DNA of 59,115 bases from Bacillus pseudomycoides DSM 12442 (GCF_000161455.1 NZ_CM000745.1:4375745-4434859), one strand, 5' to 3'. Positions 18,460-27,135 are shown, counted from the first letter of the stretch. Notes: generated by a model from the sequence alone, not told the origin. Numbers and translations are program-made.

Positions 18460-18474
18460 TAACCAGAAACTAGT

Positions 18475-18504
18475 TTGCCAAATCTCTTTGTATACGCATA
18501 CAAT
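18475..18504 (+). promoter_or_regulatory. Probable promoter of the ABC-F leader
   Basis: TTGCCA (18475-18480) and TACAAT (18499-18504) are separated by 18 bases. Transcription would start near 18511, about 30 bases before the leader mini-ORF. Confidence 0.55.
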
Positions 18505-18539
18505 AAAAATAACATTATGAAAGGAAGGTAACCCGGCCA

Positions 18540-18551
18540 ATGAAGTTCTAA
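18540..18551 (+). CDS. Three-codon leader mini-ORF (Met-Lys-Phe)
   Basis: ATG AAG TTC TAA follows GAAAGGAAGGT with about 10 bases spacing. It sits at the head of the attenuator, and its last codon and stop overlap the first pairing arm. Such mini-ORFs serve as stall sites for antibiotic-bound ribosomes in leaders of resistance genes. It is too short to be a functional protein. Confidence 0.6.
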   Translation: MKF

Positions 18552-18743
18552 TTCTCTTATTTATTCATCCATCACGCATAGTGAAACAAAATGATGAAAA
18601 CTAGAAGAGGATTAGTCTGTCCATTTGTCGATACTTTCTTTTATCGCGATCGTGTAAAAATATGTGCATCGCTTATTTCTACACACTTTTTTACATCTAT
18701 GGGTGACGTCTATCCTCTCTAGTGAAACTAGGGAGGTTTTTTT
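18548..18743 (+). promoter_or_regulatory. Ribosome-mediated transcription attenuator
   Basis: There are four arms. Arm 1 (18548-18558) pairs with arm 2 (18605-18615) in 11 pairs. Arm 2 shifted (18600-18612) can instead pair with arm 3 (18712-18723) in 12 pairs with one bulge. Arm 3 (18714-18722) pairs with arm 4 (18728-18736) to form a 9-bp terminator followed by seven T at 18737-18743. A ribosome stalled on the mini-ORF would cover arm 1, free arm 2 and break the terminator. Arm 4 also holds the GGGAGG binding site of the next gene, so translation would be controlled too. Confidence 0.75.
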
Positions 18744-19278
18744 ATGACCATTTTATTCGCACGCAATATTGAAAAAAACTTTGGTGACCGCACTATATTT
18801 ACAGTACAATCGCTTGAAATTCAAGGAAATGACCGCATCGGCATTGTCGGAGTCAATGGAGCCGGAAAATCTAAGCTACTACAAATATTAAGCAAAGAAA
18901 TAGAGCCGGACGAAGGTTCTGTCTCACATTATGGTTCGATCGCCATTATCCCTCAATTTAGCGAGGAAACATTGGAGGATACTTCCACTTTTGCAAAAGG
19001 AAAGTGGAACATTTCAAACGTTTCAGATGCAATGAGTGGCGGTGAACGAATGCGCTTAAAGATCGCTCATGCTCTTGAGCAGGAAGCTTCCATATATGAA
19101 TCGAACAGAACAAACTTCTGTAAACACTACCGAGCAAGAACTGTTGCGATTGCAAACAAAATTAACAGAAATCATCAGTCGGATTTCGATGCCTGATCGA
19201 CAGGATGATGTTACAATTCTTGAACAAGAATATGAGCAGTTATTGGAGAAAATCAGGAATTGTAAGGAAGCACTCTAA
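18744..19278 (+). pseudogene. Decayed ABC-F ribosome-protection gene
   Basis: The first 115 or so codons encode the N-terminal ATPase start of an ABC-F protein: GVNGAGKSKLL (Walker A) and the signature MSGGERMRLKIAHAL. Walker B, the interdomain linker and the whole second ATPase are missing. The frame then shifts near 19100 and a second frame (about 19100-19278) encodes a C-terminal coil (TEQELLRLQTKLTEIISR and on) typical of the end of VmlR/Vga/Msr-like proteins. So an internal deletion of over 1 kb plus a frameshift has removed function. The regulatory leader upstream is intact. Confidence 0.85.
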
Positions 19279-19400
19279 TGTCTTCCCTATATCTCGACGA
19301 GGCCGCTGCCATTTCCCAAGAAATATCGATGATTCGACATGCTAGGATGCTGCAAATATATCGGCACTTCGACAATATACGACATAAGCAAGCATACAAA

Positions 19401-19430
19401 AAGCCGTGCATTAAGCACGGCTTCTTTCTT
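19401..19430. terminator. Convergent terminator
   Basis: A 9-bp perfect stem (AAGCCGTGC / GCACGGCTT) with a 5-base loop has a T-rich tail on the plus strand and A-rich flank for the minus strand. It separates the ABC-F remnant from the YbjQ-family gene. Confidence 0.8.
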
Positions 19431-19436
19431 TATATT

Positions 19437-19748
19437 CTACACACGGACAGCTGTTCCACTTACCGCAACCATTAACATCCCTTCGCGAACTACCTCATAG
19501 TCTACGTCAATGCCAACAATCGCGTTTGCACCTTTTTGCTTCGCAAGAGATTTCATCTCTTCCATCGCAATATCACGTGCTTCTTTTAATTTACTTTCAT
19601 ATGCACCCGAACGGCCACCGACAATGTCACGAACAGAAGCAAATAAGTCGCGGACGATATTTGCACCCATAATTGCTTCACCGTTTACGATATCAATGTA
19701 CTCGATAATTTCTTTCCCTTGAATAACAGAAGTTGTTGTTACGATCAT
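19437..19748 (-). CDS. YbjQ/UPF0145-family protein
   Basis: The 103-aa cytoplasmic protein matches the YbjQ (UPF0145) family, which forms pentameric rings. Landmarks are the N-terminal TTTSVIQGKEI, the central DIVGGRSGAYE and KGANAIVGIDVDYE. The family has sometimes been labelled heavy-metal-binding on structural grounds; the biological role is not settled. GGAGG precedes the ATG. It stands alone between the ABC-F remnant and minJ. Confidence 0.88.
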   Translation of the reverse strand: MIVTTTSVIQGKEIIEYIDIVNGEAIMGANIVRDLFASVRDIVGGRSGAYESKLKEARDIAMEEMKSLAKQKGANAIVGIDVDYEVVREGMLMVAVSGTAVRV

Positions 19749-19838
19749 TTTTTACAGCCTCCTATATATGTATCTTTTTCTTACCTACCTATATGGTACG
19801 CTAATTCTGTTAAAATTACATATACAAGGTCTTTTAAA

Positions 19839-21041
19839 TTACACTGCTTCCGTATCCCACTTATGATTCTGTTCTACAAACACAATTCCCAATTCATGAT
19901 GTCCATCTGCATATAGTGCCGTTTGAGCAAGGCGGAGCTCGCCTTTTGTATCAAGTACTTCTAACTTACAAAATGCCCCTGTCGTCTTGGACTGAAGCGC
20001 ATCATAAAACTCTTCTGCACTTTTAGGAATTACACCGTTTACTTTCGTAATAACCTCTCCGGGCTTCAGATTCATTTCTACACCGACTGTATTCGGAATT
20101 ATACCTAATACAACTAATCCATCGTCGCGCGCTGCAAAATATGCTGGGCACGTTTCATCAGCTATACGTTCCCGCATCGCAATAGTAAAGCGACCAAGCA
20201 TCGCGACTCCCATCGCAAGAATAGCTACAACAGGCCACCAATAACTGATCACTCCTAAAACAAGAACAAGGGTCGCTAAACCAAATATACGTCTTCCTGT
20301 AAATAATAATGCTTCTGTCGGTTCCTCACTTCTAATTGTTCGCATAAAGCCAATTAAAAACGGTACAAGGAATAAGGAATACGTTTGTGAACCAACAGAA
20401 ATGACCGGCCACCACGAAACAAATTGTGTAACAGCATCTCCCGGCACAAGAATAAAAATCGGAACGAGCCATAAACGCTTTGATTCATGTAGTCCAATAT
20501 TTAAACCGCGCTTTCCTTTACGCATTTTAGGCGTTGAATGCCGCACCGCATTTTTCGAAATTAATAATCCTTCTACTACTAACATCAAGCCAAGTAAAAT
20601 GGCAAGTGATGTAATGGTACTCTCTTCTCCTTCTCCAAGCTGTAAGAAAGAGATTGGAAGTTTAGAAGATAATAAAGCTGCTACAATCGCCACGCCAAAT
20701 GTGTAAGCAGAAGATAAATATCTATATTGAGCAGCTAGTCCAAATACTAGTGTCCAAATTAAAATCATCCATATACTTGCTTGCGACATAACTAGTCCGG
20801 CTCCAACTGTTATGATGGATACAACGAATCCATATCCAACTCCTGAAAATAAGGATGTTCGTAGTTCAAACCAAATATCATATACTTTAAAAGAAAAATC
20901 TTTTCGTTCTCGTAATATACGTAAGTATCCAACAAAAATGCTACTTATCAAAAATACATAGACAGCAGGGTGTAAGAAAAAACGCCCAACTGCTCGCATT
21001 ATCTCAAAAGACCACGCCTCCACGAATCGCTTCACCACCAT
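19839..21041 (-). CDS. minJ: PDZ-domain membrane protein, probable division-site protein MinJ
   Basis: The 400-aa protein has about seven or eight membrane segments followed by a C-terminal cytoplasmic PDZ domain (about residues 300-390; PNTVGVEMNLKPGEVITKVN). In B. subtilis MinJ bridges DivIVA and MinCD at the division site and pole. The order minJ-ctpB-ftsX-ftsE is conserved there, and length (397 in B. subtilis) agrees. The ATG at 21041 has only a weak binding site (AAGAAAG), so the exact start is uncertain. FFLHPAVY near the N-terminus fits the family. Confidence 0.78.
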   Translation of the reverse strand: MVVKRFVEAWSFEIMRAVGRFFLHPAVYVFLISSIFVGYLRILRERKDFSFKVYDIWFELRTSLFSGVGYGFVVSIITVGAGLVMSQASIWMILIWTLVFGLAAQYRYLSSAYTFGVAIVAALLSSKLPISFLQLGEGEESTITSLAILLGLMLVVEGLLISKNAVRHSTPKMRKGKRGLNIGLHESKRLWLVPIFILVPGDAVTQFVSWWPVISVGSQTYSLFLVPFLIGFMRTIRSEEPTEALLFTGRRIFGLATLVLVLGVISYWWPVVAILAMGVAMLGRFTIAMRERIADETCPAYFAARDDGLVVLGIIPNTVGVEMNLKPGEVITKVNGVIPKSAEEFYDALQSKTTGAFCKLEVLDTKGELRLAQTALYADGHHELGIVFVEQNHKWDTEAV

Positions 21042-21063
21042 TTATTCTTTCTTTTTATCTTAT

Positions 21064-21174
21064 CATAAAGTGAAACTTTAATCAGTGGCGTTTTCTCCAT
21101 CCCCCATCTACCTTCTTTTCTTTTTCTAAATTTTGAGATAGAAGTGTTACCGTTCATAAGTAGCGGGATAAACA
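21064..21174 (+). repeat. Family 2 dispersed repeat, copy 2
   Basis: It starts ATAAAGTGAAACTTTAATCA and ends AGTAGCGGGATAAAC, like the copy at 11541-11685, with TTTTGAGATAGAAGTGTTAC in the second half. The first hairpin is degraded. It fills the minJ-ctpB gap. Confidence 0.65.
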
Positions 21175-21181
21175 CATACAA

Positions 21182-21213
21182 AAAAATACAGGCAATAATA
21201 TGCCTGTATTTTT
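21182..21213. terminator. Terminator after ctpB
   Basis: A stem AAAATACAGGCA with TGCCTGTATTTT and an ATAATA loop is flanked by A and T runs. It is next to the ctpB stop. Confidence 0.85.
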
Positions 21214-21215
21214 CC

Positions 21216-22652
21216 TTATTTCGCCATTAATTTTAATGCTGCCTGCAATTGCAGATCATTTTCACCAGAACGAATCTTTTCAATGATTTTATTTTGAATC
21301 GCTTCAGCTGTCTTCTTATCAAGCTGACCTGTCATTTCCATTTCATTTGCATTTTGGAATGCTTTTAAAGCCGACTCTGTTTCCTTACTAAAGTATCCAT
21401 CCTCACGTCCAGGTACATATCCTAAACTTTTCAGCATTTCTTGCGCATGCTTCACTTGTACATCATTTGAATTATAAGAAAGTGTTTTCTCAATTTGAAT
21501 TGGCGTTGCATGATAATAATCTGGCTGTTTCACTTCCACCGTTGGGGCAATTCCTTTCTTATGAATCCAATTGCCATCTGGTGTAAGCCATTTAAACATT
21601 GTCAGTTTAATATTGCTGCCATCTTTAAACGGAACAGCTTGCTGAACAGTACCTTTTCCAAATGTTTTTTCACCAACTAAATCATATCCTTCGCCCTCTT
21701 TTAATGCACCTGCTAAAATTTCTGAAGCCGATGCACTTCCTTTATCAATTAACACTGAAATCGGATATGATTTTCTCTCTTTTAATGCAGTTGAGAATTT
21801 CTTTTTCTCACCATTTCGTTGTTCAACTTGCATCATTGGCTTTTTGTCCGTCATAATTAATCCTAAAATATCTTGTACGCTATTTAAGTAACCTCCTGGA
21901 TTACCACGTACATCAATGACAAGGCCTTTTATATCTTTCTTTTCAAGTTCTTTTAATTGATCTTTAAATTCTTTCGCTGTATTTTCAGAGAAAGATGTAA
22001 TTTGGATATAACCAATATTTTTCTCCTTCTCTTTCTTTACAGAACTAAACACAGTAAAAATCGGAATTTTTTCACGTTTAATTTTAAATTCTAGTGGATC
22101 TGCTACTCCTGAACGCTTTATCTCAAGCGTAACGTCCGTTCCTTGTTTACCACGAATCTTTAAGACCGCTTCTTCACGTGATAAATCTTTTACACTGTTT
22201 CCATTTACTGATAAAATTTGATCATTTGGCTTAATGCCTGCTTTTTCTGCTGGTGACCCTTTAATCGGAGAGACAATGATCAGTTTTCCATCCGTTTTGT
22301 TCACCTCAGCACCAATACCTTCAAGCTCCGGATCAAGCGACTCTGTAAATTGCTTCGCTGTTTCCTTATCCATATACGTGGAATAAGGGTCCTTCAGCGT
22401 CGACAACATACCCTGTATCGCACCCTCAACAAGCTTTTCATCCTTCACGTCTTCCACATAACGCGAATCAATCAGTGCATACGCCTCATTAATTTTAGCT
22501 AAATCCCCTTGTTTCGTGCTGGCACTATCGCCTGTAATTGTTTGCGCCATATATGATGGATTGATTCCAAACATATACATACCTGCAAACATTCCGCCAG
22601 CACCAATTAAAAATGCAACAATCATTCCAATAATCGCAACTCTACGTTTCAA
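21216..22652 (-). CDS. ctpB: S41 carboxyl-terminal processing protease CtpB
   Basis: The 478-aa protein has an N-terminal membrane anchor (VAIIGMIVAFLIGAGG), a PDZ domain around residues 85-170, the S41 protease core with GSASASEIL (catalytic Ser) and GEKTFGKGTVQ (catalytic Lys), and a C-terminal peptidoglycan-binding domain 1. In B. subtilis CtpB cleaves SpoIVFA during sporulation, signalling sigma-K activation across the forespore membrane. I choose the TTG at 22652 behind AAAGGGGAA; a longer reading to 22703 would enter the terminator at 22693-22721. The neighbours are minJ and ftsX. Confidence 0.9.
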   Translation of the reverse strand: MKRRVAIIGMIVAFLIGAGGMFAGMYMFGINPSYMAQTITGDSASTKQGDLAKINEAYALIDSRYVEDVKDEKLVEGAIQGMLSTLKDPYSTYMDKETAKQFTESLDPELEGIGAEVNKTDGKLIIVSPIKGSPAEKAGIKPNDQILSVNGNSVKDLSREEAVLKIRGKQGTDVTLEIKRSGVADPLEFKIKREKIPIFTVFSSVKKEKEKNIGYIQITSFSENTAKEFKDQLKELEKKDIKGLVIDVRGNPGGYLNSVQDILGLIMTDKKPMMQVEQRNGEKKKFSTALKERKSYPISVLIDKGSASASEILAGALKEGEGYDLVGEKTFGKGTVQQAVPFKDGSNIKLTMFKWLTPDGNWIHKKGIAPTVEVKQPDYYHATPIQIEKTLSYNSNDVQVKHAQEMLKSLGYVPGREDGYFSKETESALKAFQNANEMEMTGQLDKKTAEAIQNKIIEKIRSGENDLQLQAALKLMAK

Positions 22653-22692
22653 TGCGGAATTCCCCTTTCCAGAACACACAGGTGGTGTAGCA

Positions 22693-22724
22693 AAAGGCAT
22701 CACACATTGTGTGATGCCTTTACC
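22693..22724 (-). terminator. Terminator between ftsX and ctpB
   Basis: A 13-bp perfect stem (AAAGGCATCACAC with GTGTGATGCCTTT, loop ATT) follows ftsX on the minus strand and ends in a T-run. It argues that ctpB has its own promoter. Confidence 0.85.
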
Positions 22725-22770
22725 TATTTCTACTATATGATAAGCTTGTACGAATTATGTTTGCAACTTT

Positions 22771-23664
22771 TTATACTTTTAAGAAGCGACGAATTGACAT
22801 TACGCTTCCCCACATACCGATTAATGCACCAATTAACACTAATAAACCGGAAAGTTGGAATACAAACGGACTATATGGAAGAAGTTCGAAAATCGTTCCT
22901 CCAAGCTTCTGGTTAAACATACCTTGAAGCGAATTATAAGTAGATAAAATTACAACAATTGGGAGAATTGAACCAAGTACACCTAAGAATAAACCTTCTA
23001 ATAAGAACGGCCAACGGATAAACCAGTTTGTCGCACCTACAAGTTTCATAATTTCAATCTCCGTGCTTCGTGCATAAATTGTAATTTTGATTGTATTAGA
23101 GATTAAGAACATTGCTGTGAATAATAGACCAGCAATTAACAAAATCCCAATATTACGGCCTGTGTTCACTGTATCAAATAATTTTTCAACTTGGCCTTTA
23201 CCATATTGAACTGTACTTACAAACTGCATTTTTTCAACTTTTTTCGCAATTGTAGCTGTATCTGTTGGTTCTTTCGCCTTTACAATAAATACGTTTTTAA
23301 GTGGATTATCTTGCTCAAATAACTCAAACGTTTTTCCGCTGTCACCTAAGCTTTTAATCAAACGTTTTAACTCTTCTTCTTTAGAAGAATATTTAACAGA
23401 ATCCACTTTTGCAATTTTGCTAAGATCTTTTTCCAATTTCTTTTGATCCGCTTCTTTCGCCGCTGGATCAATGTGTACACGAATTTCTACATCTTGCTCC
23501 ACTTTCGTTGCAAAGTGGTTCATATTCATAATCGCTGTTAAAAAGACACCTACAAGTAATAATGTAACTGTTACTGCACTTACAGAAGCAAACGTCATCC
23601 ATCCATTACGGGATAGATTTTTTACACCTTCTCGTAAATGCCGACTAAGGGTTTTAGTCTTCAT
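22771..23664 (-). CDS. ftsX: Cell division ABC transporter permease FtsX
   Basis: The 297-aa protein has one N-terminal membrane segment (around residues 22-45), a large extracellular domain, then three membrane segments, the FtsX topology. With FtsE it activates the D,L-endopeptidase CwlO in B. subtilis and helps set up asymmetric division in sporulation. A CwlO-like enzyme is encoded at 34103-35398. The ATG at 23664 follows GGGAGG and overlaps the end of ftsE by 11 bases, so the two are translationally coupled. Confidence 0.95.
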   Translation of the reverse strand: MKTKTLSRHLREGVKNLSRNGWMTFASVSAVTVTLLLVGVFLTAIMNMNHFATKVEQDVEIRVHIDPAAKEADQKKLEKDLSKIAKVDSVKYSSKEEELKRLIKSLGDSGKTFELFEQDNPLKNVFIVKAKEPTDTATIAKKVEKMQFVSTVQYGKGQVEKLFDTVNTGRNIGILLIAGLLFTAMFLISNTIKITIYARSTEIEIMKLVGATNWFIRWPFLLEGLFLGVLGSILPIVVILSTYNSLQGMFNQKLGGTIFELLPYSPFVFQLSGLLVLIGALIGMWGSVMSIRRFLKV

Positions 23665-24340
23665 ATCCGTATCCTCCCTCAATCTCATCTCGAACAATTT
23701 TTCCGCCTTCAATCGCAATTACGCGATGACGAATTGTATTTACGATATCTGCGTTATGTGTTGCCATAACAATTGTTGTACCGCGCTCATTAATACGTTT
23801 AAAGATACTCATAATATCAAGTGCTGTATCAATATCTAAGTTTCCTGTCGGCTCATCGGCAATCACAACTTTTGGCTTATTTACAATCGCCCTTGCAATC
23901 GCCACACGCTGTTGTTCTCCACCTGAAAGTTCAGTTGGAAGTGCGTCCGCACGATCTTCAAGGCTTACAAGACCCAGTACTTCAGTAACACGCTCACGAA
24001 TTGCATCAGGCTCTTCTTCAATTACTTCTAAAGCAAACGCTACATTCTCATATACCGTTAATTTAGGTAGCAATTTAAAGTCTTGGAAAATTACGCCTAG
24101 CTGACGGCGAAAATATGGTACATCTCGCTCTGCTAACGTTTCAATTACAAGTCCATTCACATTGATAGATCCTGTTGTTGGTTTTTCTTCACGATACATC
24201 ATCTTAATAAATGTAGATTTTCCGGCTCCACTCGGTCCAACTACGTATACAAATTCACCCTGCTTAATGCTAACTGTGAGTCCATCGATGGCTTTCATAC
24301 CATTTGGATACTCCTTATAAACATTCGTCATTTTTATCAT
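23654..24340 (-). CDS. ftsE: Cell division ATP-binding protein FtsE
   Basis: The 228-aa cytoplasmic ABC ATPase has Walker A GPSGAGKS at about 36-43, Q-loop in VIFQDFKLLP, signature LSGGEQQR, Walker B VVIADEPTGNLD and the H-loop MATHN. It powers the FtsEX complex. Start ATG at 24340; an internal ATG four codons on is possible. It heads ftsEX, and in B. subtilis cccB lies just upstream as here. Confidence 0.96.
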   Translation of the reverse strand: MIKMTNVYKEYPNGMKAIDGLTVSIKQGEFVYVVGPSGAGKSTFIKMMYREEKPTTGSINVNGLVIETLAERDVPYFRRQLGVIFQDFKLLPKLTVYENVAFALEVIEEEPDAIRERVTEVLGLVSLEDRADALPTELSGGEQQRVAIARAIVNKPKVVIADEPTGNLDIDTALDIMSIFKRINERGTTIVMATHNADIVNTIRHRVIAIEGGKIVRDEIEGGYGYED

Positions 24341-24670
24341 TATTTATCACCCAATACTTAATGATTTTTTTCGACATACTTTTTCTGTCTATCTGAATAT
24401 GAAAGCAAAAGCTCCCACCCTTACTTACACTCTGCTGTACTACAAACCTATTAAAGTATTTCTGTTGTTTCAAATAACAGTAACAGCAGTTTCAGTCTAT
24501 CACTGTTGCTTATGTACATGTTTCAGCAAAATTCTACAAACTACATTGTAACATCATTAGGTTTCCAATTCGGATACAATTTTGTTACAGTTATGTTACA
24601 GCGCAAAAAGAAACAAGAAAAAGCAGTTATTCAAAGCTCCCTTTCCTCGATAAAAGGTTAATTCCTAACT
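24341..24670. other. Intergenic region upstream of ftsE
   Basis: This 330-bp AT-rich stretch presumably holds the ftsEX promoter. I see no gene and no convincing terminator in it. Family 1 and family 3 repeats occupy the rest of the gap up to cccB. Confidence 0.5.
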
Positions 24671-24868
24671 ATATAAGTACAAATTGAAAAAACAAACATA
24701 AACCCTTTCTTTTTTAGATGGGAGAGATCATCCGGCCATGCATAGAAGCAGTCAGATCCTTTTCCTACCCCATGCCAAGTTAAAACAAAGAGAGAAAACG
24801 AGTACAGGTCACCTTTTGTTCTTCATAGCAGCAGTTTATCTATTTTAAAATCAAAATAGATACATATA
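24671..24868 (+). repeat. Family 1 dispersed repeat (bcr1-like), copy B
   Basis: It has the entry CAAATTGAAAAAACAAACATA, the GGGAGAGATCATCC and CCCATGCCA landmarks, GAGAAAACGAGTAC, and an AT-rich exit (AAATAGATACATATATA). The AAACAAA/TTTTGTT stem is kept. Confidence 0.7.
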
Positions 24869-24937
24869 TATCATAAACAAGTCTATATCATTTTATGAAT
24901 CATCTTATAAGTCTAGCTTTTTATAAAATAGCCCAAA

Positions 24938-25100
24938 AAACTGACTGTTTAGCCCATCATGTCTAAGAACCTTCCACACAAAAAAGCCCCTTAGCCAACA
25001 CTGCTAAACAGTCAGCTCCACTTTTTTTACGTTCTAGCTTTAGCGGCTAGAATGCTCAGTGGCTTTGCTTCTTCCTTCTATTCTAAACAAGCCACTTCCT
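24938..25100. repeat. Family 3 dispersed repeat, copy 1
   Basis: CATGTCTAAGAACCTTCC and CCTTAGCCAAC are shared with 27136-27273. An outer inverted repeat, CTGACTGTTTAG with CTAAACAGTCAG, encloses the core, and a CTAG-rich stem follows. It lies just downstream of cccB. Confidence 0.6.
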
Positions 25101-25106
25101 CTTTTC

Positions 25107-25430
25107 TTACTTATGTTCTGCTAACCACTCTGATACTTTTTTTGCATCCTCACCTTGAATAAGTTCCGCTGGCATTGAACCGCGTCCTTTTTTGATAATA
25201 TTTTCAATCTCCGCCGCGTCGTATTTACCGCCTACTTTTCGTAAATCAGGTCCAGTTGCACCAGATAAGTCGCTAGCATGACAACCTGCACAACTTTTTT
25301 TGAAAATTTGCTCTGCACTATCTGTACTTGCAGATTGATTAGAAGATTTATTTTCTTCTTTCTTTCCACATGCTCCTATAGTAAAAGCTAATGATGTTCC
25401 TAATGCAATAGCCAACAATTTCTTTTTCAC
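25107..25430 (-). CDS. cccB: Cytochrome c-551, lipoprotein type (CccB)
   Basis: The 107-aa protein has a lipoprotein signal with lipobox IGAC (Cys21), a Ser/Asn-rich tether and one class I cytochrome c domain: heme motif CAGCH with axial Met in GSMPAE. It would carry electrons on the outside of the membrane toward a terminal oxidase. GTG start behind GGAGCG. The cccB-ftsE-ftsX neighbourhood is as in B. subtilis. Confidence 0.93.
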   Translation of the reverse strand: MKKKLLAIALGTSLAFTIGACGKKEENKSSNQSASTDSAEQIFKKSCAGCHASDLSGATGPDLRKVGGKYDAAEIENIIKKGRGSMPAELIQGEDAKKVSEWLAEHK

Positions 25431-25719
25431 TTATATCGCTCCCCATTGTTGATATCCTTCTTATTATTGATATAGCCATACTTTCACATAGCTCTCACTT
25501 GCCATTATAATAACTATCCCCTTATAGAAAAACCAACCTCCATAGGATATTTTTTACAAAAAGGATGAGAACCCTACTCATATAAAGCTTTCACCAATTG
25601 TTTCAATTCTGTGAACAAATGCAAATTACTATAAAGATACTGTTTTTACAAAACAGAAAAGGAAAAATTCTATACGGCTTCCTTATCATTTATAGCTTGC
25701 TTCTTAATATTTTTTACTT

Positions 25720-25749
25720 TTTACAAAACAATATACGACCTTGTATCAT
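25720..25749 (+). promoter_or_regulatory. Candidate promoter of a small RNA
   Basis: TTTACA (25720-25725) and TATCAT (25744-25749) are 18 bases apart on the plus strand, about 110 bases before a plus-strand terminator. No coding gene lies between. Confidence 0.4.
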
Positions 25750-25755
25750 AAAACC

Positions 25756-25884
25756 AAGCTCATCAAAAAGAGAAGTTGTCACCCAACTCCTCTTCCTCCT
25801 TCTCTTATCAATACAGACAAGATGTACCTCATTATTCCCCTCTATCTCCTCAACGATAGGCCAACAGTCCGTTGGCTTTTTTTC
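25756..25884 (+). ncRNA. Candidate CU-rich small RNA
   Basis: This stretch of about 130 nt lies between a promoter-like pair and a Rho-independent terminator (stem GCCAAC 25860-25865 with GTTGGC 25871-25876, then seven T). The T-run exists only on the plus strand, so the hairpin does not serve prfB. The body has a first hairpin (AGAGAAGTTG with CAACTCCTCT) and unpaired CU-rich runs (TCCTCCTTCTC, CCCCTCTATCTCCTC) that are complementary to Shine-Dalgarno sequences. A 96-codon frame spans it but runs past the terminator and looks non-coding. Confidence 0.45.
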
Positions 25885-26986
25885 TTAAGAAATACGAGAG
25901 CGTAAATATGCATCAATAAACGGATCAATTTCTCCATCCATAACCGCTTGTACATTACCAACTTCCGTATTTGTACGGTGGTCTTTCACTAGAGAGTATG
26001 GGTGGAATACGTAAGAACGAATTTGGCTACCCCAGCCAATTTCTTTTTGTTCACCACGAATTTCATTTAACTGCGCTTGCTGTTCTTCTAATTTCTTTTG
26101 ATATAATTTCGCCTTTAACATTTTCATCGCATGTTCACGGTTTTTAATTTGCGAACGCTCGGATTGACATGTTACAACCGTATTCGTTGGCGTATGTGTA
26201 ATACGAACCGCGGAATCCGTCGTATTAATGTGCTGTCCACCCGCACCACTTGCACGGTACGTATCTATTTTTAAATCTTCCGTACGCACTTCAATCTCGA
26301 TATCATCATTAAATTCAGGTACAACTTCACAAGATACGAACGATGTATGACGACGGCCTGAAGAGTCAAACGGTGAAATACGTACAAGACGATGTACACC
26401 TTTCTCTGCTTTCAAGTAACCGTAAGCGTTATGACCTTTAATTAACAATGTTACACTTTTGATTCCTGCTTCATCGCCTGGTAAATAATCGACTGTATCT
26501 ACTTTAAACCCGCGTTTTTCAGCCCAGCGTGTATACATACGTAATAGCATAGAACCCCAGTCTTGTGATTCTGTTCCACCAGCACCTGGATGTAGTTCTA
26601 AAATTGCATTATTTTTATCATAAGGATCGCTTAATAATAGCTGAAGCTCGTACTCATTCATTTCTCGAACTAAAGATTTCACTTCAGATTCTAATTCCTC
26701 ATGTAAATCTTCATCATATTCTTCCTTTAAAAGTTCATGTGTCACTTCTAAATTTTCGAATGTTTCATCTAACTGACGAAACTTCCCAACCATTTCTTTT
26801 AACGCATTCGCTTCATTAATTACAGTTTGTGCGCCTTGTTGATCATCCCAAAAGCCTGCACCCATCATTGTTTCTTCTAATTCTGCAATGCGTTTTTCCT
26901 TTGTAGGAAGGTCAAAGAGACCCCCTAAAAGCCGCTAATCTCTTAGCCATTTTCTCTAATTCTTGCCTAATTTCTACTAATTCCAT
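25885..26986 (-). CDS. prfB: Peptide chain release factor 2 with programmed +1 frameshift
   Basis: RF2 reads UGA and UAA stop codons. The gene is in two frames: codons 1-24 (26986 down to a TGA at 26914-26912), then +1 into the frame ending at 25885. The shift site is the canonical CTT-TGA-C preceded by AGGGGG, a Shine-Dalgarno-like stimulator. The main frame has the GGQ motif (GAGGQHINTTDSAV) and the anticodon-like SPF tripeptide (RISPFDSSGRR). The ATG is preceded by AGAGGTG. Low RF2 favours the shift, so synthesis is self-regulated. secA lies upstream. Confidence 0.97.
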
Positions 26987-27028
26987 GCTCTTCACCTCTA
27001 TGTAATTGCTATCGCTTTTATATAAAAC

Positions 27029-27078
27029 AAGGGAAACTCCCTCCGCTTATTACAGAGAGAGTTTGTCCCTTTTTATTA
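27029..27078. terminator. Hairpin between secA and prfB
   Basis: An imperfect stem (AGGGAAACTCCCTC with GAGAGAGTTTGTCCCT) is flanked by TTTTTATT on the plus side and TTGTTTTAT on the minus side. It probably ends or reduces secA readthrough. Confidence 0.55.
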
Positions 27079-27135
27079 TATGGATATTTTTAAAACTTTT
27101 CCATTTTGAAAATAAAATTTCGTGTAAGATCGATT

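Noticed and set aside
18744..19196. A 150-aa ABC-F-like protein as a functional gene
   Set aside because: It has Walker A and the signature but lacks Walker B and the second ATPase, and its last 30 residues are out of frame relative to the family. The proper C-terminal coil continues in another frame, so I call the whole locus a pseudogene.
19278..19475. A 65-codon plus-strand frame starting at the stop of the ABC-F remnant
   Set aside because: No ribosome binding site or recognisable domain is present, and it runs through the terminator at 19401-19423.
25598..25888. A 96-codon plus-strand frame between cccB and prfB
   Set aside because: Its composition is mostly Phe, Leu, Ile and Ser, there is no binding site, and it overruns the terminator and the prfB stop. 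I treat the region as a small RNA candidate instead.
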